Shown: positions 25,384 through 33,660 of the stretch, piece by piece
Position numbering within the stretch: position 1 is the stretch's first letter
Layout: the number at the start of each line of letters is the position of its first letter
Source of the DNA: Acholeplasmatales bacterium
Lineage (GTDB): Bacteria; Bacillota_I; Bacilli_A; Acholeplasmatales; Anaeroplasmataceae
DNA length: 64,000 nucleotides
Assembly: GCA_900767915.1 (NCBI GenBank)
Contig: CAAGAX010000068.1
Span: 1-64,000, forward strand
Direction: 5' to 3'
Position numbers and translations under genes: made by a program
Notes under the pieces: model-generated
Databases searched by the model: none
Told to the model about the DNA's origin: nothing
The model's input: only the letters and a program-made list of their open reading frames with translations

Positions 25384-25402
25384 ATGGACGGAGGCTCTAA
25401 AG

Positions 25403-26020
25403 ATGATTGATAAAAACATTTTAGATTTTAAAGAACAATATTCTAAATTAAAAATACAAGAAAATCTTCAGGAGCTATATAAATACTATAGAAATAAAAA
25501 GTACATTGCAATTCTATTGAAGCAATATAACGGAATATTAAAAAATCTTGAATCAATTAACTTATTAGTTTCTTATGCTTTATATGAAGATGCATTTACA
25601 ATATTTAGAAAATATATTGAAACATATTTCATTATCATATCAATTTATGAGCATCCTGATTTAGCTGAATCATATGTCGAACATGATAAATATTTGGGTT
25701 TTAAAGCTTGTAGAAAGAATCTAGAATTGGTTAAAAGTTTTTGTAGTGGTAAGCCAGAAGGATTCTTAGAATATGGATATTTAGAACGATATGTTGATAT
25801 AGAAGAAAATTTCAAATATACAACTAAAACTGTTGCTAAAGTTGGAAATGTTATTCAATTTCATAAGCTTTATAAGATGTGCAATAATTTCGTTCATAAT
25901 AATTTAACTCAAGTATCACTAAATCTAACTGATGCTAAAGAAACTATAGTTAATGCTTGTGAAAAGACTACAAAGTATCTAATTGATAAATTTAATGTAT
26001 TTATTATCAAATTGAACTAG
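25403..26020 (+). CDS. DUF5677-like helical protein (HEPN-related)
   Basis: 205 residues, GGAGG at 25390-25394. All-helical, with SYALYEDAFTIFRKYIETYF (Arg/Glu-rich helix) and a later MCNNFVHNN (about 159-167). The R-x-x-x-E helix plus S/N-x-(Y/F)-V-H block is characteristic of DUF5677, a family related to HEPN. It closes the TerY-P/McrB operon, 20 bases after the large gene. Its stop codon TAG lies inside operator site D. Possibly a second RNA-directed effector or a binding partner. Confidence 0.6.
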   Translation: MIDKNILDFKEQYSKLKIQENLQELYKYYRNKKYIAILLKQYNGILKNLESINLLVSYALYEDAFTIFRKYIETYFIIISIYEHPDLAESYVEHDKYLGFKACRKNLELVKSFCSGKPEGFLEYGYLERYVDIEENFKYTTKTVAKVGNVIQFHKLYKMCNNFVHNNLTQVSLNLTDAKETIVNACEKTTKYLIDKFNVFIIKLN

Positions 26021-26027
26021 TGGTTCA
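26013..26027 (+). promoter_or_regulatory. palindromic operator, site D
   Basis: TGAACTAGTGGTTCA, one base from the perfect site B. TAAAAT (26051-26056) begins 23 bases downstream and the -35 position reads TAATAT. Upstream of the exonuclease gene. Confidence 0.8.
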
Positions 26028-26085
26028 TAATATACTTTCAATTTGTTTTGTAAAATTTAATTAGAAAATAAGTTGGAGGCATTTT

Positions 26086-27267
26086 ATGAGATATTTATTC
26101 TTTGATCAAGAGTTTGCTACTAGTAAAGGCGGAAATGTAAAAATTTGTGAATTCGGTTATGTAATTACAGATGAAAATTTCAATGTGATAAAAAGGGATA
26201 ATTTAATAATCGATCCTTATATTTTAAGGGAAGAATGGGATTGGAGAGTTGTAAGAAAAATTTTGCATCGAAAAGTTAAAGAATATGAATCAAAGCCTAG
26301 ATTCAATGAATATTATTATGAAATCAAAGATTTGATTGAATCAGCAGATTATGTCTTTGGACATTCTTTAAATAATGATGTAAAAGCTTTGAACTGTGAG
26401 TGCAAGAGATATAATTTACCTAGCATAGATTTTGAATTCTATGATGTGAAATATATTTACCGGGAATTATCTGGAACGAAAAAAGAAAAATCACTTGAAG
26501 CTTTATTGGAAGAATTTAAAGTTGAAGGTGAAGATGCTTTACATGATGCTGAATGTGATGCTTATGATACAATGCTTGTTCTTAAGAAAATTGTTGAAGA
26601 TTTTAATACTTCCGTTAAAGAACTTATTGATGTTTGTCCTACATCTTATGATGTAAATAAAAATTATGAATGCAAATCGTTAAAGGAAGCTCAAATTAGA
26701 AGAGAAGAAAAAATTAAAGAACTTTCTGAACTTGAATTTATTGGAGACAATACAATGTTTCATTCAAGTATGAATAGAATTAAATATGTATGTTTCTTAG
26801 ATAATATTATTCCTAATCCGATATGTGAGAAAATCTTTGAAGGTAAGAAAATATCTATTAGCTATAACTATGAGCAAGGTCATTATAAAGAATGTCTTAA
26901 CCTGGCTCAAATGGTAGCTGATAGAGGAGGAACAATTAAGTTAAAGGCTTCTGAATCAGATATTGTTGTTAATTATGATTTATTTGATGAAGATGGAAAT
27001 AAACAGAGAGATACAAAAGTTGAATACGCTCAAGAAGCAATAAACAATGGTGCTCATATATCAATTATTTCTCTTGATGAAAATAAGCTAAAAGAGATGC
27101 CAGTTCCTTCTTTTGAATGCTTGTATAAAAAGGATGCAATTATTAAAAATAAAGTTATTAGCAGTATAGTTAAATATTCTAGAGATATAGAGAATAGAAA
27201 TGAGAAATCAATTCTATCCCAATGTAATGATTTTTTTAAAGTATATTATCCGTCACTATTAATATAG
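26086..27267 (+). CDS. DEDDh 3'-5' exonuclease with BRCT-like C-terminus
   Basis: 393 residues, TTGGAGG before the ATG. RNase T/DnaQ-type exonuclease domain: FFDQEFA (D7, E9), GHSLNNDVKAL (D98) and HDAECDAYD (H153, D158), giving the full DEDDh set. The C-terminal part (IFEGKKISISYN, then LNLAQMVADRGGTIKLKASE and SDIVV) has the strand-helix-GG-strand pattern of a BRCT domain, as in several bacterial DnaQ-like proteins. It has its own operator promoter (site D) just after the TerY-P/McrB operon, so it is under the same control as the genes at 9646, 10309 and 11018. Probably the trimming nuclease of the system. Confidence 0.85.
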   Translation: MRYLFFDQEFATSKGGNVKICEFGYVITDENFNVIKRDNLIIDPYILREEWDWRVVRKILHRKVKEYESKPRFNEYYYEIKDLIESADYVFGHSLNNDVKALNCECKRYNLPSIDFEFYDVKYIYRELSGTKKEKSLEALLEEFKVEGEDALHDAECDAYDTMLVLKKIVEDFNTSVKELIDVCPTSYDVNKNYECKSLKEAQIRREEKIKELSELEFIGDNTMFHSSMNRIKYVCFLDNIIPNPICEKIFEGKKISISYNYEQGHYKECLNLAQMVADRGGTIKLKASESDIVVNYDLFDEDGNKQRDTKVEYAQEAINNGAHISIISLDENKLKEMPVPSFECLYKKDAIIKNKVISSIVKYSRDIENRNEKSILSQCNDFFKVYYPSLLI

Positions 27268-27282
27268 AATGGTAATAAAGTG

Positions 27283-27318
27283 AGTGATAAAAGCGGACAA
27301 AAAGTCCGCAGCGTCACT
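27283..27318 (+). terminator. hairpin after the exonuclease gene
   Basis: AGTGA (27283-27287) pairs with TCACT (27314-27318) and GCGGAC (27293-27298) with GTCCGC (27304-27309). A T-rich stretch comes 11 bases later. CGTCACTA occurs at 27251-27258 and again at 27312-27319. Confidence 0.55.
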
Positions 27319-27339
27319 ACTGATTTATATTTTTTAAAA

Positions 27340-27475
27340 CATTATTTTACAGCAAAAATTTCTGTTAAAAATGTTATGATGCGCTATAAGAAATATAGGA
27401 AGATAAGAGATTATCTTCTAAAGTATCCAATTTTGTAATGGAAAAATATCATTTTCAACCTGATATTTTTATCGA
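27340..27475 (+). other. intergenic stretch with two hairpins, possible small RNA
   Basis: In the 372-base gap before the lipoprotein: an 8-bp hairpin GAAGATAA/TTATCTTC at 27399-27418, then a terminator-like hairpin AAAAATATCA/TGATATTTTT (27442-27451/27461-27470). A TATGAT at 27375-27380 could be its -10. No coding frame seen. Confidence 0.3.
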
Positions 27476-27518
27476 ATGCTTTTAAATTCATATTTCTTTA
27501 ATATTTCTAAAAAATAAG

Positions 27519-27547
27519 TTGAAAATATTAGAAAAAGAGTATATAAT
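27519..27547 (+). promoter_or_regulatory. promoter of the large lipoprotein gene
   Basis: TTGAAA (27519-27524), 17-nt spacer, TATAAT (27542-27547), about 92 bases before the ATG. Confidence 0.7.
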
Positions 27548-27639
27548 GAATTTAATTCAAAAATATTGATTTTTGAAAAATAAAATTCTAGTATCATACT
27601 TTATAATTTGATATTAGTTTTAACGGGGTGTTTTTAATT

Positions 27640-30600
27640 ATGAAAAAAAGATTTATTTTTGCTAGTATCCTAGCAGCAACAGCAGTTATAAGCTTAGCGT
27701 CTTGTAATCAACAGGCAAGTACTCCAACAAGTACTCCTACAAGTGTACCAACAAGTACTCCAACAAGTAAGCCTACAAGTACTCCTACAAGCGCACCAAC
27801 AAGTAAGCCTACAAGTGCACCAACAAGCGCACCAACAAGTACTCCTTCAACAGAAACTGTACATGTTTCTTCTTTAGATTTATCAGGCTATAAAACTAAT
27901 TTTAAAATTGGTGATGATTTTCTAGCAGGTGATTTAAAATGTATTGCTACAATGGTAGATAATACTACAAAAGAAGTACCTTTAAATGATTTAACTATTG
28001 ATTCTTCAAATGTTAATATGAATAAGGCTGGAACTTATGATGTTAAGGTTACTTATAAAGGTGTAGATTCTACATATACTGTTTATGTAAATTATGAAAC
28101 AATAGGAGATGCAATTTCAGATTCTATAAAAGAAATGAATAAGGTATCTAATGGTACATTAGTTTGTAAGAATGAATTAGTAAATTCAACAGTTGGTTTT
28201 AATTTAACTAAAACAGAGAACTATACTTATGGTAAGAGCTTTGTTAAAATTGATTTTGTAGAAAATGGAACAACTCACTATTATTCAACTTATAATGGAA
28301 AAGTATTAGGAGTTGAAGTTAATGGTGATACAAAAACAAAAATAACAAGTAGAGCAGATGGTGGCCAAATCTTTGAAGAGGAAACTCAATATATTGGTAC
28401 GGATTTTTTCTCTAATGGTTATATGACTGCCTTTGGTGCTGAGGGTTTAGTGGATTATATATATGAGTATATGACTTCTGATGTATATGGACAAGTTACT
28501 CAAAAAATTGAAAATGGAGTATACTCTTTTGGTTTCAATCTAATTCAAAAAATTTCTGGAAAAATATTCTTTAAGAGAGTAGAGGTTGAATTCACATTAA
28601 ATGAATTTGGAAATATTGCTACTGCAAATTGTAAATTAATTTCTTATAATGATAACATTATTGAATCATTAGATGATGAAGCAGTTAAATCCTTACCACT
28701 TACTTTATCAAAAGCACAAGATGAAGATGGTAAGAATAAAGACATTTTCATTTTAAATGAGGATGCAAAAATATGCTCAATTTCATCTTATAGCTTTAGT
28801 CAAACTCATGGTGAAAGACATAATGATAATGAAAATCCATATACAATCGATAAGGTTCAAATTTCTTCATTTAAAGTATATGATAGTGAAAATAATGAAA
28901 TTGAAGATAATAAACAATATGTTTTAGACCTAGATAATGGTAATGTTGTTGGAGAAGCAGATGTCAATTATAAGCATAAATATTCATTTGAATATGATAT
29001 TAGAGAAATATTACCTGAAACAGCAATTTCAACAATTGATAAAATAAATGTTAGTATTGTTGGTACATATAAAAATGGAAATCCTATAAATAGTGATGAT
29101 TATTTAATATATGCAAGCTTAACTGACAATCATTTAACATTAAGAATAAATACTCCATGTGATTTTGATTTAGTTTTATCATCTGATCATTATACAAGAA
29201 CAATTAAATATAGTGTTGATTATGAAAGTCCTTATAAAATTGGAGCTAAGGTATGTGAGGCTGGAGAAAAGAATGAATTTGTTAGTGCATCTGAATATAC
29301 AATGTATCAATCAAATGAACTATACTTAATTGCTGATATTCCTGCAAATTATGATCCTAATTATACATTAGAATTACCAGAAGGAGTAAAAGCTTCTTTA
29401 GTTAAGACAAATTTAAATGGTGTTGAATGTTATAAGTTTGTAGCTACTGAAAAGGGTAACTATACAATAACTGTTAAATCAGCTCCAAAGGCTGATGGTA
29501 CAGCTGGTGTTACCTCAACAATAACTGTTGAAGTAATGGAAAATCCAAATGTAAGTGAAATCTTATCAGGTAATTATGAAGTTGAAATTGCCAATACAAA
29601 GTATTCTATTAGCTTAACACCAAGTGCTGATAATTCATTAGAGGGTACTGCAGTAATCACTAATACTACTACAAATTTAACAGAGACAGTTAAATATAAT
29701 TATTCAACTGAATCATTTGTTACAAACCATGTAAGTGGAGAATCATTTGGCTTTGAATTTGATTTATCTACTAAATATATATTAAGCTTAGCAAGTGGAA
29801 AGAATAAATATGAGCTTGCAAGACCTGGTCAATCTGAAGAAGACTTAAAAAAGGCACTAGCTTTATTAAACGGTACATATACAGCAACATTTACAGCTGT
29901 AGGTGCGACTTATGATTATAAATTCACTTCTGATGGTGATGGTTTAGCAACTGGTAAGCTAGAGGTATCAAATGGCTCACAAAGTGGTATTTATGCTTAT
30001 ACATTTGATATTACAACAAGAAAGATAAATACTGTATATCAAAGCGGAAAAAAGCTTTTAGGTAGTCAAGAATTAACTATTACAACAGATTTAAAGATTC
30101 ATACTTCATTCTTTGGCGGAGCTGATTTAGAAAAGAAGACATATGATATTAATGCAATTCTATCTGGTAAATATACTCTTACAGATTCAACACAAACATA
30201 TAATATTGAATTTAAGGATAATAAGTTATACGTTAAGAGAACTTCTAATGGCAGTACAAGAGAAGCAACATATGTATATGAATATAATGAATCTACTGGA
30301 TTAGTTAATGTTACTAGAAAAGAAGGTAAAAAAAGTACTTACATTGAAAATAATCTATATATTGTTGATGGCGCACTATGCTTAAAAGGATTTGTAATGA
30401 ATAATGATGGAACACAATCATTTGTTTATACTCCATTTGTAAGGGAGAAGATTAAAATCTCTGAAGCATTTATTGGAGAATGGGTTTCTAATGCTAGCGA
30501 AGAAAATATTGTTATTAAAGAAGATAGTGTAACAATTAGTGGTAGTGAAACTACTATTAAAACATTTGATGGTACTACCTTAGTAGTTAATGAATCATCA

Positions 30601-31653
30601 TATTTTGGTGATGTTACAATCACATTAAGCGATAGTAAATTAACAGTTGTTTTAAATGGTGTAACATATTCATTCTCTTTAAAAGGATCTACTAAAGTAG
30701 AAATACCAGAAAGCTTAGTTGGCACATGGTCTAATGAAGGTGCTTCATTTACAATAACAGCTGATGGAAAGATTTATGATGATGGCTATACTTATAATAT
30801 TACTAGTATTACAAATGAAAAAATTGCAGGAGTTGATGTTGAGGATTCATCTTATACTATTGAAATCATTATTAATTCAGATGGCACATTGACTTATTCA
30901 GACCTTGTTTATACAAAAGAAAATGGTACAACAGAAGCTGTTAAGGTTAACTCTAGCTTTGTTGGCACTTGGGTTAATGGTGAATCAAGTCTTGTTATTA
31001 CTGAAGATTCAGTAACATATAATGGAAATGTCTTAACTGTTGTTTCTTGCACTGAAACTGAGCTTACTGTTTATGGTAATGAGTTTGCTCAAACAACATT
31101 AAAGCTTTCCACAGATAAAAATTCAATTGTATTAGATAATTACACATATACTAAAAAAACTATTGAATTAAAGGTTCCAAGTTATTTTATAGGTAAATGG
31201 GTTGATTCAACAGATCCTTCATATAAAATGGAAATAACTGAATCTGAATTGATAATAAATGGTGGTCTTAAGTTAACTGTTTCATCTGTTGAAGAAAATA
31301 AGGTTACTTTTGGTAGTGATTCTTCTAAAATAGAGTTAACTTATAACAAAGATACAAATACATTAACTGATCAAAGTGGTTACACTTATAAAGTGGATAA
31401 TTCAATTGATTCTAGTGTTGTTCCTGATGCATTTATTGGAGAATGGGCTTCAGCTGATAATAGTACAGTTGTAGTATTTGAAAAAAAGGGTGTTAAATAT
31501 GGTGATGATTATGCTCAATCATTTACTGTAGTTGATGAAAAAACAGTTGTAATTTCTTATTATGGAACTGATATTACATTTAAATTAAATGATGATGGAA
31601 CTATTACAGCTACATTTAGTGGTTCAAATACTATATTAACAAAAAAACAATAA
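27640..31653 (+). CDS. large repeat lipoprotein with Big_3-type domain and eight beta modules
   Basis: 1,337 residues from ATG 27640 (GGGGTG upstream; the GTG at 27628 is part of that site). Signal peptide with lipobox LASC (C22). A Thr/Pro/Ser linker of repeated PTS(T/A/K) units (about residues 27-68) spaces it from the membrane. Then a bacterial Ig-like group 3 domain (SSLDLSGYKTNFKIGD to TVYV), a mixed region, and a series of similar modules of about 75-100 residues opening with ILSGNY, LLNGTY, ILSGKY, FIGEW, LVGTW, FVGTW, FIGKW and FIGEW. The modules look like small beta barrels. Surface-exposed on the outer leaflet of the cell membrane; ligand unknown. It is monocistronic, with a strong terminator. 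Confidence 0.8.
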   Translation: MKKRFIFASILAATAVISLASCNQQASTPTSTPTSVPTSTPTSKPTSTPTSAPTSKPTSAPTSAPTSTPSTETVHVSSLDLSGYKTNFKIGDDFLAGDLKCIATMVDNTTKEVPLNDLTIDSSNVNMNKAGTYDVKVTYKGVDSTYTVYVNYETIGDAISDSIKEMNKVSNGTLVCKNELVNSTVGFNLTKTENYTYGKSFVKIDFVENGTTHYYSTYNGKVLGVEVNGDTKTKITSRADGGQIFEEETQYIGTDFFSNGYMTAFGAEGLVDYIYEYMTSDVYGQVTQKIENGVYSFGFNLIQKISGKIFFKRVEVEFTLNEFGNIATANCKLISYNDNIIESLDDEAVKSLPLTLSKAQDEDGKNKDIFILNEDAKICSISSYSFSQTHGERHNDNENPYTIDKVQISSFKVYDSENNEIEDNKQYVLDLDNGNVVGEADVNYKHKYSFEYDIREILPETAISTIDKINVSIVGTYKNGNPINSDDYLIYASLTDNHLTLRINTPCDFDLVLSSDHYTRTIKYSVDYESPYKIGAKVCEAGEKNEFVSASEYTMYQSNELYLIADIPANYDPNYTLELPEGVKASLVKTNLNGVECYKFVATEKGNYTITVKSAPKADGTAGVTSTITVEVMENPNVSEILSGNYEVEIANTKYSISLTPSADNSLEGTAVITNTTTNLTETVKYNYSTESFVTNHVSGESFGFEFDLSTKYILSLASGKNKYELARPGQSEEDLKKALALLNGTYTATFTAVGATYDYKFTSDGDGLATGKLEVSNGSQSGIYAYTFDITTRKINTVYQSGKKLLGSQELTITTDLKIHTSFFGGADLEKKTYDINAILSGKYTLTDSTQTYNIEFKDNKLYVKRTSNGSTREATYVYEYNESTGLVNVTRKEGKKSTYIENNLYIVDGALCLKGFVMNNDGTQSFVYTPFVREKIKISEAFIGEWVSNASEENIVIKEDSVTISGSETTIKTFDGTTLVVNESSYFGDVTITLSDSKLTVVLNGVTYSFSLKGSTKVEIPESLVGTWSNEGASFTITADGKIYDDGYTYNITSITNEKIAGVDVEDSSYTIEIIINSDGTLTYSDLVYTKENGTTEAVKVNSSFVGTWVNGESSLVITEDSVTYNGNVLTVVSCTETELTVYGNEFAQTTLKLSTDKNSIVLDNYTYTKKTIELKVPSYFIGKWVDSTDPSYKMEITESELIINGGLKLTVSSVEENKVTFGSDSSKIELTYNKDTNTLTDQSGYTYKVDNSIDSSVVPDAFIGEWASADNSTVVVFEKKGVKYGDDYAQSFTVVDEKTVVISYYGTDITFKLNDDGTITATFSGSNTILTKKQ
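27718..27850 (+). repeat. tandem repeats coding a Thr-Pro-Thr-Ser linker
   Basis: Repeated 12-base units such as ACTCCAACAAGT and CCTACAAGTACT code for TPTS-type repeats. Imperfect tandem array inside the lipoprotein gene; length may vary between strains by slippage. Confidence 0.8.
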
Positions 31654-31681
31654 TATTATTTAGCTTAATTAATTAAAATGG

Positions 31682-31709
31682 CTAGTGAACAAATCACTAG
31701 TCTTTTTTT
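31682..31709 (+). terminator. terminator of the large lipoprotein gene
   Basis: CTAGTGA (31682-31688) pairs with TCACTAG (31694-31700), loop ACAAA, then TC and a T7 run. Confidence 0.85.
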
Positions 31710-31830
31710 ATTTTTTACAAAATAACAAATTTTTATAAATATTTTAATAAAAAAAACGAATAAAAATAGAAAAAAATAAAAAAATATTGAACTAAAATGA
31801 ATAAAATGCAAGAAATTAATCGTTTTTTAA

Positions 31831-31859
31831 TTGACTTTGACTTATTAAAGTAATAAAAT
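31831..31859 (+). promoter_or_regulatory. promoter of the MoxR/vWA operon
   Basis: TTGACT (31831-31836), 17-nt spacer, TAAAAT (31854-31859). ATG 31908 follows after GGGGAGA. Confidence 0.65.
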
Positions 31860-31907
31860 GTTTAATGTATTATTTTATACAAATTTCGGGAAAAAGGGGA
31901 GATTAAG

Positions 31908-33647
31908 ATGAATGATGGATTTTTAGCCTTTAAAAAGAAAATCATTAAAGAATTATTGATTAAATCATTGATGATATCTTTAGGTACTTCATTACTTATT
32001 TTTGGAATATTATTAATCTTAAATAAACTATTTATTATTAATCTAAATATCTTTTTAATTATTGGAATATCTTTATTGGCATTAATACTGATTTTTATTT
32101 TTATTTATTTTGTATTTAAACCTTCTGATGAAAAAATCGCAAAAAGATTAGACCATACATTAGGTATGAATGAAAAGGTTCAAACAATGATTGCTTTTAA
32201 GGATGATAATAATTTTATTGTTGAACTACAAAGAGAGGATACAAATGAAAAACTAAAAAATACTCCTCTAAAGCTTGTTAGATATAAAATAAGTATTATT
32301 GCTATTGTATTAATGACTTTAGGCTTAGGATCAGCAATTGCTTCAATATCAATTCCAGCAAAATCAGATGTTATAACACCTGATGTACCAACTGATCCTT
32401 CATATACATTAACTGAAAAGCAAATAATGAAAATACAAGAATTAATTAAATATGTAAATAATTCTAAAATGCTTGATTCAACAAAGGATGTATATGTTGA
32501 GAAGCTAAATTATCTTATAGACTTACTTAAGGCTTCAACAAAAGAAAGCGAAATGAAGCAAAATGTTTTATTTTCTATTAGCGAAATTTTAGTATATATG
32601 AAGACAATCAATACTAATATTCAATTAGGTGATTTATTGAAGAAAATTGAACCAGTTGTTATTCCTATAGAAAAAAGAGATACTGATGTAGCTGCTAGTA
32701 AAATTACATCAAACTTTATTGGCTTATGGAGACAAAAGGATGATATTAGTAATGAAATTACTATTAGAAAAGATAGCTTAACATATCAAAATGTAAGTAG
32801 AAGTATAACTAAATTCACAACTAATTCTATTGAATTTGAAATCGAAGAAGAAAATGAAAATTTAGAAAAGGTAATGGTTACTTATAGGTTTACTATTGAT
32901 GGAAAGCTATATAAATCTGATACTGAAATAGCAAGCTTTGAAAAAATAGAAAAGTTTGATAAATTGTTATTATTAGGATCATATACTAAATATTATTCAG
33001 TTGTTGATAATGAACAAGTATTTACTAATATATTAAATGATTATTCAGATTTAGATATAGAAAGATTAAATATTAAAGTCAATAATGATATTGATGCTTT
33101 TAGTAAAATCTTAAGTGAATTAACAAATAAAGAGGATGTTATTTATACTAGCGTTGAATTATTAATTCAAGGATTAAAGAAAGCATTATCTACATCAGAT
33201 TCAGAAAAGCTTAATAAGGTTATCTCATCTTATAACGAGTTTGCGACTATTTTAAATACTGAAATGACTACAATGAAGGAAAATAGAGACGTTGCTTGGC
33301 ATGTTGAAGATGTATTAAGAGAATTATTTGGATTAGAAGCTGCTTCTAATCGAGAATATACTGATCCTGATAATAAAGGAAATAATAATAACTCATCTAG
33401 TGATAATAATGGCGATGGTGGAAGCATATTGAATCCAGGTGGAATTGGAAAAGGTGATTCACAATTTGGTAGTGATGATAAATTCTATGATATTTTCAAA
33501 AAGGAATGGGATTCATATGGTAAATATTATGGAGATTACTCAGCATTTATCAATGATTTGTTAAAGGATGATTCAATTTCTGAGGAAATGAAGCAGTTTA
33601 TAAAGGATTACTTAGCTAAGCTATTAAATAATAATCAAGGAAATTAA
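31908..33647 (+). CDS. membrane protein heading the MoxR operon, with a FIGLW module
   Basis: 579 residues. Two adjacent membrane helices (about residues 15-68) and a third near 126-150. Then a soluble part that includes FIGLWRQKDD followed by ITIRKDSLTYQN, which matches the F-x-G-x-W modules of the lipoprotein encoded just before. The C-terminus has an Asn/Gly/Asp-rich linker and a helical tail (FKKEWDSYGKYYGDYSAF). Large membrane proteins of this layout (for example DUF4175-like) often accompany MoxR ATPases. It starts the operon, 13 bases before moxR. Role unknown, possibly the anchor or client of the MoxR complex. Confidence 0.65.
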   Translation: MNDGFLAFKKKIIKELLIKSLMISLGTSLLIFGILLILNKLFIINLNIFLIIGISLLALILIFIFIYFVFKPSDEKIAKRLDHTLGMNEKVQTMIAFKDDNNFIVELQREDTNEKLKNTPLKLVRYKISIIAIVLMTLGLGSAIASISIPAKSDVITPDVPTDPSYTLTEKQIMKIQELIKYVNNSKMLDSTKDVYVEKLNYLIDLLKASTKESEMKQNVLFSISEILVYMKTINTNIQLGDLLKKIEPVVIPIEKRDTDVAASKITSNFIGLWRQKDDISNEITIRKDSLTYQNVSRSITKFTTNSIEFEIEEENENLEKVMVTYRFTIDGKLYKSDTEIASFEKIEKFDKLLLLGSYTKYYSVVDNEQVFTNILNDYSDLDIERLNIKVNNDIDAFSKILSELTNKEDVIYTSVELLIQGLKKALSTSDSEKLNKVISSYNEFATILNTEMTTMKENRDVAWHVEDVLRELFGLEAASNREYTDPDNKGNNNNSSSDNNGDGGSILNPGGIGKGDSQFGSDDKFYDIFKKEWDSYGKYYGDYSAFINDLLKDDSISEEMKQFIKDYLAKLLNNNQGN

Positions 33648-33660
33648 AGGAGAGAAAGAA

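Noticed and set aside
27718..27850. CRISPR-like array
   Set aside because: The regular short repeats have no spacers and encode an in-frame Thr/Pro/Ser linker.
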